NCBI RefSeq assembly: GCF_001650875.1
Contig: NZ_LXYI01000009.1
Span: 186,001-250,000, forward strand
Direction of reading: 5' to 3'
Source: Sulfitobacter sp. EhC04
GTDB taxonomy: Bacteria; Pseudomonadota; Alphaproteobacteria; Rhodobacterales; Rhodobacteraceae
DNA: 64,000 nt
The stretch's first letter is position 1; the number at the start of each line of letters is the position of its first letter. The notes under the pieces were generated by a model. The model made no database searches. It saw only the letters and a program-made list of their open reading frames with translations, and was not told the DNA's origin. The position numbers and the translations under genes were made by a program. Of this stretch, positions 53,602 to 62,268 are shown one piece after another.

Positions 53602-54615
53602 ATGGCACGCACACCTGTTCTGACATTCACCGAAAATGGCATCTACTGCCCGGCCGGCGATTTCTACATCGACCCGTGGCGGCCAGTGGACCGCGCGCTG
53701 ATCACCCATGGCCACGCCGATCACGCCCGCAGCGGCATGGGGTCTTACCTGGCAACCCATGCCGCCCTGCCCGTCATGCGCCACCGCCTGGGCGAAATCC
53801 GGGCAGAGGGCATCGCATTTGGCGAGGGCCGCCGGATCGGAGGGGCCGAGGTGTCCTTTCATCCCGCAGGGCATGTGCCGGGGTCCGCGCAGATCAGGGT
53901 CGCTGTGGGCGGAGAGGTCTGGGTGGCCTCGGGCGATTACAAGCTGGTCGACGACGGGTTCACCGAACCTTTCGCGCCGGTGAAGTGCCATCATTTCATC
54001 ACCGAAAGCACCTTTGGCCTGCCGGTGTTCCGCTGGGCACCCCAGCGCGATGTCGCCGCCCAGATCAACCACTGGTGGGCGACATGTGCCGCAGCGGGCA
54101 AGACCGCCTTCCTGGGGGCATATGCCCTGGGCAAGGCGCAGCGCCTTTTGTCGATGCTGGACCCGCAGATCGGCCCGATCCTGACCCATGGCGCGCTCGA
54201 AGCGACCAATGCGGTGTTGCGCGATCAGGGGCTGACACTGCCCGCCACGGTCCACGCCACGGCAGAGCTTAATCCAAAAGACCATCCAGGCGCGATCGTG
54301 GTGTCACCGCCCTCCGCGCTTGGCAGCAAATGGGCGCGGCGGTTCGGCCCGCAGGAAAGCGCCTTTGCCTCCGGCTGGATGGCCCTGCGCGGCGTGCGCC
54401 GCCGCCGGGCGGGTGACCGGGGTTTCGTGATTTCGGACCATGCCGATTGGTCCGGGCTGCTGACCGCCATCAAAGATACAGGCGCTGAAAACATATATGT
54501 GACACATGGTTACACAGATGTCTTCACCCGTTACCTGAACGAAAATGGCTGGCAGGCACAGGTCATCCCGACACAATTCGAAGGCGAGGCCCTCGAGTCA
54601 GGAGAGGCGACATGA
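53602..54615 (+). CDS. Ligase-associated DNA exonuclease, metallo-beta-lactamase fold
   Basis: A 337-residue protein with the zinc motif ITHGHADHARSG (about residues 35-46), AEVSFHPAGHVPGSAQIRV and FVISDHADW near the end, the pattern of the beta-CASP nucleases (CPSF/SNM1) related to the exonuclease encoded beside bacterial ATP-dependent DNA ligases. Its start is the ATG at 53602, before the conserved VLTFTENGIYCPAGDFYIDP. Its last four bases overlap the ligase start (ATGA). It should process DNA ends before sealing. Confidence 0.87.
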   Translation: MARTPVLTFTENGIYCPAGDFYIDPWRPVDRALITHGHADHARSGMGSYLATHAALPVMRHRLGEIRAEGIAFGEGRRIGGAEVSFHPAGHVPGSAQIRVAVGGEVWVASGDYKLVDDGFTEPFAPVKCHHFITESTFGLPVFRWAPQRDVAAQINHWWATCAAAGKTAFLGAYALGKAQRLLSMLDPQIGPILTHGALEATNAVLRDQGLTLPATVHATAELNPKDHPGAIVVSPPSALGSKWARRFGPQESAFASGWMALRGVRRRRAGDRGFVISDHADWSGLLTAIKDTGAENIYVTHGYTDVFTRYLNENGWQAQVIPTQFEGEALESGEAT

Positions 54616-56210
54616 AACGCTTTGCCGCCCTCTTCAACACCATCGACCAAAGCACAAGGACAAACGTGAAAGTTGCTGCATTGGCCGATTACTTCAGCGA
54701 CGCGACGGATGCGGACCGCCTGTGGACAATCGCCCTGTTCTCTGGCCGCAGGCCCAGACGCGCGGTCACCACCACCCGCCTGCGTGAATGGGCGGCCGAG
54801 GAGGCGGATATCCCGCTGTGGCTGTTCGAGGACAGCTATGCCATCGTTGGCGATCTGGCAGAAACCATCGCGCTGGTGCTGCCGCCGAACCCCTCCAGCG
54901 ACAACCGGTCGCTGACACACTGGATCACCGAACTGCGCGGTCTTGCCGAGGTGGCGGAGCCGCAGCGCAAGGCCTTTGTGCTGGCCGCATGGGCCGCGCT
55001 GGGCGGCACCGAACGGTTCCTGTTCAACAAGCTGATCACCGGCGGCTTCCGGGTCGGCATCAGCCAGAAGCTGATGACCCGTGCCCTGGCACGCGCCACC
55101 GGCATGCCGGAAACCGAACTGGCGCACCGGTTGATGGGCAACTGGCACCCCGATGATACCACCTGGCACGCGCTGATCGAGGCGGCGGATGCCTCTGCCG
55201 ATGCCTCGCGGCCCTATCCGTTCTACCTTGCCTACGGGCTGGAGGACGGACCGGAAAGCCTGGGCGACCCCGACCACTGGCGCGCGGAATGGAAATGGGA
55301 TGGGATCAGGGGCCAGCTGATCCTGCGCGACGGCGATTATTACGTCTGGTCGCGCGGCGAAGAGCTGATGACAGACCGCTTCCCCGAGCTTGCCCGCACC
55401 ATCGACCACCTGCCGCCGGGCACGGTGCTGGACGGCGAATTGCTGGTCTGGCTGCCGGGCAGCGACACCCCGGCCTCCTTCAACGCCTTGCAGGCCCGGA
55501 TCGGCCGCAAGACAGTGCCGAAAAAGCTGCTGGCCGAGGCACCCGTGGTCCTGCACGCCTATGACCTGCTGGAATGGCAGGGCGAGGACATCCGCCACCA
55601 CCCCTTTGCAACCCGCCGCGCCCTGCTGGAGGAGGCCTGCGCCGACCTGCCCGCCGATGCGCCCCTTCGCCTGTCGCCGCAAATCCCTTTCGGCTCGTGG
55701 GCCGACCTTGCCACACACCGCGCCGCCGCGCGCGACGCACAGGCAGAGGGGTTGATGCTCAAACGCGCCGACAGCCCCTACCTTGCCGGGCGCAAGAAAG
55801 GCGACTGGTGGAAATGGAAGCTGGACCCGCTGACCATCGACGCGGTGATGATCTATGCGCAGTCAGGTTCGGGGCGGCGGGCCAATCTGTTCACGGACTT
55901 CACCTTTGCGGTCTGGAACGGCAACGACCTCGTGCCTTTCACCAAGGCCTATTCCGGCCTGACCGACGCCGAATTCCGCCAGATCACTGCCTGGGTGCGC
56001 AAGAACACGCTGGAACGCTTTGGCCCGGTCCGCAAAGTGACCCCGCATCATGTCTTCGAGATCGCCTTCGAAGGCATCCAGCCCAGCCCGCGCCACAAGT
56101 CAGGGGTCGCCCTGCGCTTTCCCCGGATGAAACGCTGGCGCCAGGACAAACCCCTGCAAGAGGCGAACACCCTCGACGATCTGAACGAGATGCTGCGACA
56201 ATACGGCTGA
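54612..56210 (+). CDS. ATP-dependent DNA ligase
   Basis: A 532-residue ligase. An N-terminal helical DNA-binding domain (about residues 1-200) is followed by the nucleotidyltransferase domain with the adenylated lysine in EWKWDGIRGQL (K228), the glutamate in VLDGELLVWLPGS, and motif IV/V LMLKRADSPYLAGRKKGDWWKWKLDP; an OB-fold with the RKNTLERFGPVRKVTPHHVFEIAFEGIQPSPRHKSGVALRFPRMKRWR end. This type is reported in DNA repair (cisplatin resistance) clusters in Proteobacteria. In many genomes an Lhr helicase and a PdeM phosphodiesterase follow; here pepF follows instead. Confidence 0.92.
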   Translation: MKRFAALFNTIDQSTRTNVKVAALADYFSDATDADRLWTIALFSGRRPRRAVTTTRLREWAAEEADIPLWLFEDSYAIVGDLAETIALVLPPNPSSDNRSLTHWITELRGLAEVAEPQRKAFVLAAWAALGGTERFLFNKLITGGFRVGISQKLMTRALARATGMPETELAHRLMGNWHPDDTTWHALIEAADASADASRPYPFYLAYGLEDGPESLGDPDHWRAEWKWDGIRGQLILRDGDYYVWSRGEELMTDRFPELARTIDHLPPGTVLDGELLVWLPGSDTPASFNALQARIGRKTVPKKLLAEAPVVLHAYDLLEWQGEDIRHHPFATRRALLEEACADLPADAPLRLSPQIPFGSWADLATHRAAARDAQAEGLMLKRADSPYLAGRKKGDWWKWKLDPLTIDAVMIYAQSGSGRRANLFTDFTFAVWNGNDLVPFTKAYSGLTDAEFRQITAWVRKNTLERFGPVRKVTPHHVFEIAFEGIQPSPRHKSGVALRFPRMKRWRQDKPLQEANTLDDLNEMLRQYG

Positions 56211-56275
56211 TCCTCTCTTTTTGGCCTCAAATATTCCTCGGTGGGGGTTCGGGGGAGGCAGACAGCCTCCCCCGC
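56208..56275 (+). repeat. Stop-codon-adjacent hairpin element (DNA ligase)
   Basis: TGATCCTCTCTTTTTGGCCT then CAAATATTCCTCGGTGGG at the ligase stop, followed by a perfect stem GGGGGAGGC-AGACA-GCCTCCCCC (56251-56273). The element is of the same family as 29924-29984. Confidence 0.6.
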
Positions 56276-56333
56276 CTTGTCCCCGCGCGTCACGCGCCTT
56301 AGGTAGTGTGCAAATCAACACGAGGTCACTCAC

Positions 56334-58157
56334 ATGTTTCAGCTTCCCTTCCCCGTCCACGATGCCAACGCCACCGGCGGCAACAAGAACCTGGGCGACC
56401 TGCCGGAGTGGGACCTGAGCGACCTTTACACCGGCGAGGACGCAGCCGAACTGAAGCGCGATCTCGACTGGCTGGAAGAGGCCTGCGCAAGTTTTGCTGC
56501 CGACTACGAGGGCAAGCTGGCCGATCTCGACGCCGCCCGGTTGCTCGACTGCGTGCTTCGCAATGAAAAGATCAACCAGATCGCCGGGCGCATCATGTCC
56601 TTTGCCGGGTTGCGCTACTATCAGCTGACCACCAATGCGGGCCGGGCAAAATTCATGTCCGACCTTCAGGAAAAGATCACCAATTTCACCACGCCGCTGG
56701 TGTTTTTCACGCTGGAACTGAACAAGCTGCCCGACGACCACCTGGACAAGCTGCTGGCGCAGAATGCGGATCTGGCGCGTTACAAGCCCGTCTTTGACCG
56801 CATCCGCGCGATGAAGCCCTACCAACTGTCGGACGAGCTGGAACATTTCCTGCACGATCTGGGCGTTGTCGGCGACGCCTGGGAGCGCATCTTTGACGAG
56901 ACCATCGCAGGGCTGGAATTCGAGGTGATGGGCGACACCCTTGGCATCGAGGGCACGCTGAACCTGCTGACCGACCCCGACCGCGACACCCGCGAGGCGG
57001 CAGCCCGCGCGCTGGCAGAGGTGTTTTCCGACCGGATCAAGACATTTGCCCGCGTGCACAACACCCAGGCCAAGGAAAAGGAAGTCATCGACCGCTGGCG
57101 CGGGATGGAGACAGCCCAGACCGGTCGCCACCTCAGCAACCACGTCGAACCCGAAGTGGTCGAGGCGCTGCGCAACGCCGTGGTCGATGCCTATCCGCGC
57201 CTCAGCCACCGCTACTATGAATTGAAACGCAAATGGCTGGGTCTGGACAAGATGCAGGTCTGGGACCGCAACGCCCCCCTGCCGATGGAAGACCCCCGCA
57301 TCGTCGACTGGGCGCAGGCCGAAAAGACGGTGATGGAGGCCTATACCGCCTTCGATCCGCGCATGGGTGAACTGGCCGAGCCGTTTTTCCGCAAGGGCTG
57401 GATCGACGCGGGCGTGAAGCCGGGCAAGGCGCCGGGCGCCTTTGCCCATCCCACCGTGACGGACGTTCACCCCTATGTGATGCTGAACTACCTTGGCAAA
57501 CCGCGCGACGTGATGACGCTGGCGCATGAACTGGGCCACGGCGTGCATCAGGTGCTGGCGGCGGGACAAGGCGAGATGCTGTCCTCCACCCCGCTGACAC
57601 TGGCCGAAACCGCCTCTGTCTTTGGCGAGATGCTGACCTTCCGCAAGATGCTGGACGGGGCCAAATCCCAGGCGGAACGCAAGGTCCTGCTGGCGGGCAA
57701 GGTCGAGGACATGATCAACACGGTTGTGCGCCAGATCGCCTTTTACGATTTCGAATGCAAACTGCACGCGGCGCGCCGGGGCGGGGAGTTGACCCCCGAT
57801 GACATCAATGCGTTGTGGATGAGCGTTCAGGGCGAGAGCCTTGGCCCCGCCTTTGAATTCATGGACGGATACGAGACCTTCTGGGCCTATATCCCGCATT
57901 TCGTGCATTCGCCCTTCTACGTCTATGCCTATGCCTTTGGCGACGGTCTGGTGAATGCGCTTTACGCGGTCTACGCCGAGGGCGAGGAAGGCTTTGAAGA
58001 GAAATACTTCGACATGCTCAAGGCAGGCGGTTCCAAGCACCACAAGGAGCTTTTGGCCCCCTTCGGGCTGGATGCGTCTGACCCCGCGTTCTGGGACAAG
58101 GGGCTGTCGATGATCGAGGGTTTCATCGACGAGCTGGAAGCGATGGAAGAGGCCTGA
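56334..58157 (+). CDS. pepF: Oligoendopeptidase F (M3 family)
   Basis: A 607-residue cytoplasmic zinc peptidase. The N-terminal helical part (WDLSDLYTGEDAAELKRDLDWLEEACASFAADYEGKLA) is typical of M3B enzymes, and the metal site is LAHELGHGVHQVLA (HExxH at about residue 398) with the third ligand glutamate in LAETASVFGEML. It hydrolyses oligopeptides of about 7 to 17 residues. Length and motifs are normal. The GAGG-like site GAGGTCACTCAC precedes the ATG. Confidence 0.93.
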   Translation: MFQLPFPVHDANATGGNKNLGDLPEWDLSDLYTGEDAAELKRDLDWLEEACASFAADYEGKLADLDAARLLDCVLRNEKINQIAGRIMSFAGLRYYQLTTNAGRAKFMSDLQEKITNFTTPLVFFTLELNKLPDDHLDKLLAQNADLARYKPVFDRIRAMKPYQLSDELEHFLHDLGVVGDAWERIFDETIAGLEFEVMGDTLGIEGTLNLLTDPDRDTREAAARALAEVFSDRIKTFARVHNTQAKEKEVIDRWRGMETAQTGRHLSNHVEPEVVEALRNAVVDAYPRLSHRYYELKRKWLGLDKMQVWDRNAPLPMEDPRIVDWAQAEKTVMEAYTAFDPRMGELAEPFFRKGWIDAGVKPGKAPGAFAHPTVTDVHPYVMLNYLGKPRDVMTLAHELGHGVHQVLAAGQGEMLSSTPLTLAETASVFGEMLTFRKMLDGAKSQAERKVLLAGKVEDMINTVVRQIAFYDFECKLHAARRGGELTPDDINALWMSVQGESLGPAFEFMDGYETFWAYIPHFVHSPFYVYAYAFGDGLVNALYAVYAEGEEGFEEKYFDMLKAGGSKHHKELLAPFGLDASDPAFWDKGLSMIEGFIDELEAMEEA

Positions 58158-58175
58158 ACAGGAAAAGGCGAAAAA

Positions 58176-58529
58176 ATGCCCATCGGAATGCCTGTCGGGC
58201 TGCGGCAACTTTACAAAAAACAGGTCAAACGGCGGATCTTGCGGGTGCTGATCTGGGTGCGCCTGCATGTGCCGCCCGGATTGCGCCTGATCCTTGGCAT
58301 CCTGCTGATGATCGGCGGCGTGTTCAGCTTCCTGCCGGTTCTGGGCCTGTGGATGCTGCCCGCGGGCTTTTACATCGCGGCACTTGATGTCGTGCCGCTG
58401 TGGCGAAGGGTGCGGAGGCGTCCCGCGCCTGTCACTTCAACTGCGAATCCTTCGATCCCCGCCGATTTATCCCACCCCGCACCGCCGAGCTTGCCGCACG
58501 TTCCTGGGCACAATCCACACAAAGCTTGA
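58176..58529 (+). CDS. Small membrane protein
   Basis: A 117-residue protein with a basic start (LYKKQVKRRILRVLIW) and hydrophobic segments at about residues 36-54 and 57-70 (LRLILGILLMIGGVFSFLPVLGLWMLPAGFYIAALDV). It resembles small inner-membrane proteins of the PGPGW kind without a clear match. The last 40 residues are Pro/Ser-rich, and this part overlaps the 3' end of the antisense zinc-finger gene by about 98 bases. It lies 18 bases behind pepF. Confidence 0.5.
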   Translation: MPIGMPVGLRQLYKKQVKRRILRVLIWVRLHVPPGLRLILGILLMIGGVFSFLPVLGLWMLPAGFYIAALDVVPLWRRVRRRPAPVTSTANPSIPADLSHPAPPSLPHVPGHNPHKA

Positions 58530-58701
58530 CCCCCGGCAGCGCCTGACGGCGCGCCTCCGGGATCGGTTCTTCACATTCCGCGCAATGCGTCAGGCTCTCG
58601 CCCTGCGGCACCTTGCGGGCCCTGAGCCGTGCCAGTTCGTCATTGATCGAGGCTTCGATCTGTTCTGATACCGCGCCGTCGCGCGCCCATCCTCCGGCCA
58701 T
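58432..58701 (-). CDS. DksA/TraR-type C4 zinc-finger protein
   Basis: An 89-residue protein: MAGGWARDGAVSEQIEASIN, a helical hairpin part (ELARLRARKVPQGES), then the zinc finger HCAECEEPIPEARRQALPGVKLCVDCAQERA, with two CxxC pairs in TraR/DksA spacing. Such proteins bind in the RNA polymerase secondary channel. I place the start at the ATG at 58701, with GGAGG seven bases upstream; other ATGs lie at 58707 and 58725. Its 3' end overlaps the convergent membrane protein gene. Confidence 0.8.
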   Translation of the reverse strand: MAGGWARDGAVSEQIEASINDELARLRARKVPQGESLTHCAECEEPIPEARRQALPGVKLCVDCAQERAASSAVRGGINRRGSKDSQLK

Positions 58702-58810
58702 GTCCATTCCTCCGATGTCCTGCACAGAATAACACCCCGTCGCGCCACGTCACCCCTATGCGTCGGGCCGAAGGATGTTAACCTGTCAGGAACAACAGCC
58801 GGAGGCCCCC

Positions 58811-59986
58811 ATGCGTATCGTCAAAAGACTGCTTCTCATCCTATTGTCGCTTCTGGTCCTGGCGCTCGTCGGCTTTTTCACCTTTGCGCCGGCATATGTC
58901 GAAAAATCCCGCAACGCCGTCCTGCCGCATGATCCCTATCCGGTCTCTGACGCGGCGCAGCAGTTGCACGACAATCTGATCATCGGCGACCTGCACGCAG
59001 ACCCGCTGCTGTGGAATCGCGACCTGACCAAGCGCAGCGATTACGGCCAGGTCGACATCCCCCGCCTGCTGGAAGGCAATGTGGCCGTGCAGGTCTTTAC
59101 CGCCGTGACCAAGTCGCCCGCCGGTCAGAACTACGAAGAGAACTCGGCAGAGGCCTTTGACAACATCACCGCGCTGGCCATCGGCCAGCTTTGGCCGCCG
59201 CGTACCTGGAACAGCCTTCTGGAACGCGCGCTTTATCAGGCAGAAAAGCTGGAGGCGGTCGAAGCCGCCCTGCCCGGCCAGTTCCGCATCATCCGCACGC
59301 GCGCCGATCTTGACAGCCTGCTGGCGGACCGTGCGGCGGGCCAAAAAATCGTCGGCTGCATCCTGGGGATCGAAGGGGCGCACCCGTTGGAGGGCGACAT
59401 CGCGAATCTCGACAAGATCGAAGCGGCGGGCCACCGGGTCATCGCCCTGCAACATTTCTTTGACAATGCTCTGGGCGGGTCGCTGCATGGCAAGGGGGAT
59501 CAGGGGCTGACAGACTTTGGCCGCGAAGTGGTGCGCGAAGTCGCGCAGCGCGGCCTTGTGCTCGACATTGCGCATTCCAGCCCGGCGGTGGCCCGCGATG
59601 TGCTTGAAATCACGGACATTCCGCTGATCGTCAGCCACAGCGGTGTCTCTGCCCATTGCGAAACGCCGCGCAACTTCCCGGACGATCTGATGCGCGAGAT
59701 TGCCGCCACCGGCGGCGTGATCGGCATGGGCTACTGGGATGAGGTCACCTGCGGCGATTTCACCCCCGCCGGGGTCGCCAGAATGACGCGGACCGCCATC
59801 GACCTGCTGGGCGAGGATCACGTCGCGCTGGGGTCAGACTTTGACGGCTCGGTCACTACCGCCTTTGACACCTCCGAACTTGCCGCGCTGACCCATGCTT
59901 TTCTGGCCGAAGGCCTGACAGAGGATCAGATCGCCAAGGTCATGGGCGGCAACATGATCCGCGTGCTGCGCGCCCGGTTGAAATAA
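58811..59986 (+). CDS. Membrane-anchored dipeptidase (M19 family)
   Basis: A 391-residue protein. An N-terminal membrane anchor (MRIVKRLLLILLSLLVLALVGFFTFA) is followed by the renal dipeptidase-like metal barrel: NLIIGDLHADPLLW (HxD metal site), GIEGAHPLEGD (metal glutamate), DIAHSSPAVARDVLEI and LIVSHSGVSAHCETPRNFPDDLMREIAATGGVIGMGYW (histidines), HVALGSDFDGSVTT. It probably cleaves dipeptides or related amides in the periplasm. The ATG at 58811 begins the membrane helix. Confidence 0.88.
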   Translation: MRIVKRLLLILLSLLVLALVGFFTFAPAYVEKSRNAVLPHDPYPVSDAAQQLHDNLIIGDLHADPLLWNRDLTKRSDYGQVDIPRLLEGNVAVQVFTAVTKSPAGQNYEENSAEAFDNITALAIGQLWPPRTWNSLLERALYQAEKLEAVEAALPGQFRIIRTRADLDSLLADRAAGQKIVGCILGIEGAHPLEGDIANLDKIEAAGHRVIALQHFFDNALGGSLHGKGDQGLTDFGREVVREVAQRGLVLDIAHSSPAVARDVLEITDIPLIVSHSGVSAHCETPRNFPDDLMREIAATGGVIGMGYWDEVTCGDFTPAGVARMTRTAIDLLGEDHVALGSDFDGSVTTAFDTSELAALTHAFLAEGLTEDQIAKVMGGNMIRVLRARLK

Positions 59987-60009
59987 AGCACTTTGCGATT
60001 GTGCAGTGA

Positions 60010-60978
60010 TCAGGCCTTGCCTGCGGCATAGACCATGTCGATCATCCGTTGCGTGCCTTTGCTGAATTCCAGCGGACAGGGGTAATCTGCCCCCTCCAGC
60101 ACGCTGCGGCCAAAGGCCTCGACCTGAAGGACATAGTGATTGACCGCCGGAAAGCGTTCCACGGTAATGCTGCTGGCCGAGGTTTCCAGATGCAATTCCG
60201 CCTGGTCGAACACGCCCGCGTTGAACGGGCAGGTCAGCCGCAGGATGCCCTTGTCACCGTGCAACACGATCTCCTGCCGGGGGGCCATCCGGGTGGAGAC
60301 CATGGCACCATAGGTAAAGTCGCCAAAATCGCCCGCGATCCGCGCCGTGGTATCGACGCCATGCTGGTATTCGATCCCCGCATAGGAAATCGCCTTGGGC
60401 TCTGCCTCGGTGATGAACCGCACCGCGCCGCAGGCATAGACGCCGATGTCAGGCAAGGCCCCGCCGCCGGTGCCGGGCTGGTTGCGGATGTTGTCCAGAT
60501 CGTCGTTGAAAAAGGAAAAGGTCACGCTGACATGGCGCAGATTGCCCAATGCGCCCTGCTTCAAAAGGTCCCGCGCCCGCTGCATCTGCGGATGATGCAC
60601 GATCATGAAGGCCTCGGCGGCCTGCAACCCGGTCCGGTCCCGCGCCGCGATCACGGTATCGAAATCCACCGCCTTCAGCGTCAGCGGCTTTTCACACAAC
60701 ACATGTTTGCCCGCCTCCAGCGCCTTCACGCTCCATTCAACATGCAGATGATTCGGCAGCGGGATATAGACCGCATCCACCTGCGCATCTGCCAGCAGCG
60801 CCTCGTAGCTGTCATGCACCCGCAACCCGGGCGCAAAATCGCAAAACGCTTCCGCCTTAGCAGCCGAGGAGGTGGCAAGTGCCGCCAATTGCGCGCCCCT
60901 GGCGGCGTGGATCGCCGGGGCCATGTGCTGCCTTGCAAAATTCGACGCCCCAAGGACGCCCCAACGCAAATGGGTCAT
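60010..60978 (-). CDS. Gfo/Idh/MocA family oxidoreductase
   Basis: A 322-residue NAD(P)-dependent dehydrogenase with the Rossmann start WGVLGASNFARQHMAPAIHAARGAQLAALATS, YIPLPNHLHVEWSVKALEAGKHVLCEKPLT (the catalytic-lysine EKP motif) and AEAFMIVHHPQMQRARDL, and a C-terminal alpha/beta domain. The substrate is probably a sugar or cyclitol; neighbours give no hint. It converges with the M19 gene. A dispersed element copy lies just upstream of its start. Confidence 0.87.
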   Translation of the reverse strand: MTHLRWGVLGASNFARQHMAPAIHAARGAQLAALATSSAAKAEAFCDFAPGLRVHDSYEALLADAQVDAVYIPLPNHLHVEWSVKALEAGKHVLCEKPLTLKAVDFDTVIAARDRTGLQAAEAFMIVHHPQMQRARDLLKQGALGNLRHVSVTFSFFNDDLDNIRNQPGTGGGALPDIGVYACGAVRFITEAEPKAISYAGIEYQHGVDTTARIAGDFGDFTYGAMVSTRMAPRQEIVLHGDKGILRLTCPFNAGVFDQAELHLETSASSITVERFPAVNHYVLQVEAFGRSVLEGADYPCPLEFSKGTQRMIDMVYAAGKA

Positions 60979-60996
60979 GTCTTCTCCGATCCTTGT

Positions 60997-61100
60997 TTAG
61001 CGTCCCGCCTTGAAGGTGAACCGCCAATACCCTGGCGCGCTCCGCGCTCTCAAGACATTGGCGATGTGATCTGCGTCAAGGCAAGGACGGGACGCTGTAA
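60997..61100 (+). repeat. Dispersed ~105-bp palindromic element, copy 4
   Basis: TAGCGTCCCGCCTTGAAGGT at the left, AAGGACGGGACGCTGTAA at the right; inner stem CGCCAATACCCTGGCGCGCT/GACATTGGCGATG. More divergent from the other three copies. It lies between the divergent sides of the Gfo/Idh/MocA gene start (60978) and the rpoH terminator (61143). Confidence 0.8.
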
Positions 61101-61142
61101 GCGGACCCTACCGCATTGGCCCTGCGCCACAAGTTCGGACAA

Positions 61143-61174
61143 GAAAAAACCCCCGCAGCGGATGCTGCGGGGGT
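61143..61174 (-). terminator. Rho-independent terminator of rpoH
   Basis: CCCCCGCAGC (61150-61159) and GCTGCGGGGG (61164-61173) form a perfect stem with a GGAT loop; on the minus strand it is followed by six T (complement of 61144-61149). Confidence 0.85.
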
Positions 61175-61195
61175 CCGTTTCAGGTCACATTGTAA

Positions 61196-62092
61196 TCAGG
61201 CGTCTGCCATCATGCCCTTCTCGCGGGCCAGGTCACGCATTCGCTTTTGCAGCTTTTCAAAGGCGCGCACCTCGATCTGGCGAATGCGCTCCCGGCTGAC
61301 ATCGTATTGCGCCGAAAGATCCTCAAGCGTCACGGTTTCATCGCTCAACCGGCGTTGGGTCAGAATGTCCTTTTCCCGGTCATTCAGCACTTCCAGCGCC
61401 TCGCCCAGCATTTCGCGCCGGGTTTCCAGCTCGTCCCGCTCGGCATAATCGCCCGCCTGGTCGGCGTCTTCGTCCTCCAGCCAGTCCTGCCACTGCATCG
61501 TGCCTTCGCCTTCGGAGCCGACAGTGGCATTGAGCGAGGCATCACCGCCCGACATCCGCCGGTTCATCGAAATCACTTCGGCCTCGGTCACGCCCAGCTG
61601 GGTCGCGATGGTCTTGACGTTCTCGGGGCGCAGGTCGCCCTCCTCTAGCGCGCCGATCTTGTTCTTGGCCTTGCGCAGGTTGAAGAACAGCTTTTTCTGG
61701 CCCGAAGTCGTGCCCAGCTTTACCAGCGACCAGGACCGCAGGATATATTCCTGGATCGACGCCCTGATCCACCACATCGCATAGGTGGCAAGCCGAAAGC
61801 CCTTTTCAGGGTCAAAGCGTTTCACGGCCTGCATCAGACCCACATTCGCCTCTGAAATCACCTCGGCCTGCGGCAGGCCATAGCCGCGATAGCCCATGGC
61901 GATCTTTGCGGCCAGACGCAGGTGGCTGGTGACCATCCTGTGCGCGGCTTCAGTGTCCTGCTCTTCCACCCACCGCTTGGCAAGCATGTATTCCTCTTCG
62001 GGTTCCAGCAGGGGAAACTTGCGGATTTCCTGCATATAGCGGTTCAGCCCGCCTTCAGGTGTCGGTGCCGGCAGATTTGCATAATTTGCCAT
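61196..62092 (-). CDS. rpoH: RNA polymerase sigma-32 factor
   Basis: A 298-residue heat-shock sigma factor. Regions: LNRYMQEIRKFPLLEPEEEYMLAKRW (1.2), AHRMVTSHLRLAAKIAMGYRGYGLPQAEVISEANVGLMQAVKRFDPEKGFRLATYAMWWIRASIQEYILRSWSLVKLGT (2.1-2.4), the RpoH box QKKLFFNLRKAK, and region 4 VLNDREKDILTQRRLSDETVTLEDLSAQYDVSRERIRQIEVRAFEKLQKRM. The ATG at 62092 has AAAGGG upstream; a TTG one codon earlier is in frame. In Alphaproteobacteria RpoH directs heat-shock and oxidative-stress genes. Confidence 0.96.
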   Translation of the reverse strand: MANYANLPAPTPEGGLNRYMQEIRKFPLLEPEEEYMLAKRWVEEQDTEAAHRMVTSHLRLAAKIAMGYRGYGLPQAEVISEANVGLMQAVKRFDPEKGFRLATYAMWWIRASIQEYILRSWSLVKLGTTSGQKKLFFNLRKAKNKIGALEEGDLRPENVKTIATQLGVTEAEVISMNRRMSGGDASLNATVGSEGEGTMQWQDWLEDEDADQAGDYAERDELETRREMLGEALEVLNDREKDILTQRRLSDETVTLEDLSAQYDVSRERIRQIEVRAFEKLQKRMRDLAREKGMMADA

Positions 62093-62268
62093 CAATTGTC
62101 CCTTTCCCAGTCTCGGGGGGCCTGTTCTACAGTTATGTTTAAGGCCTTAACATCCATATGGTCAGCGCTAACAGGTGTTTCAAGTCAGCCTGAGCCTGTT
62201 TTCTTAAGATTGGCACAACATGAGTGAATAAACAGTTATCTTTCAACCATCTCACGCGGTTGTGCGCG

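Noticed and set aside
56100..58268. Open frame of 722 codons on the minus strand across pepF
   Set aside because: It has no recognisable domain and mirrors the pepF reading frame, whose zinc motif and family pattern are clear.
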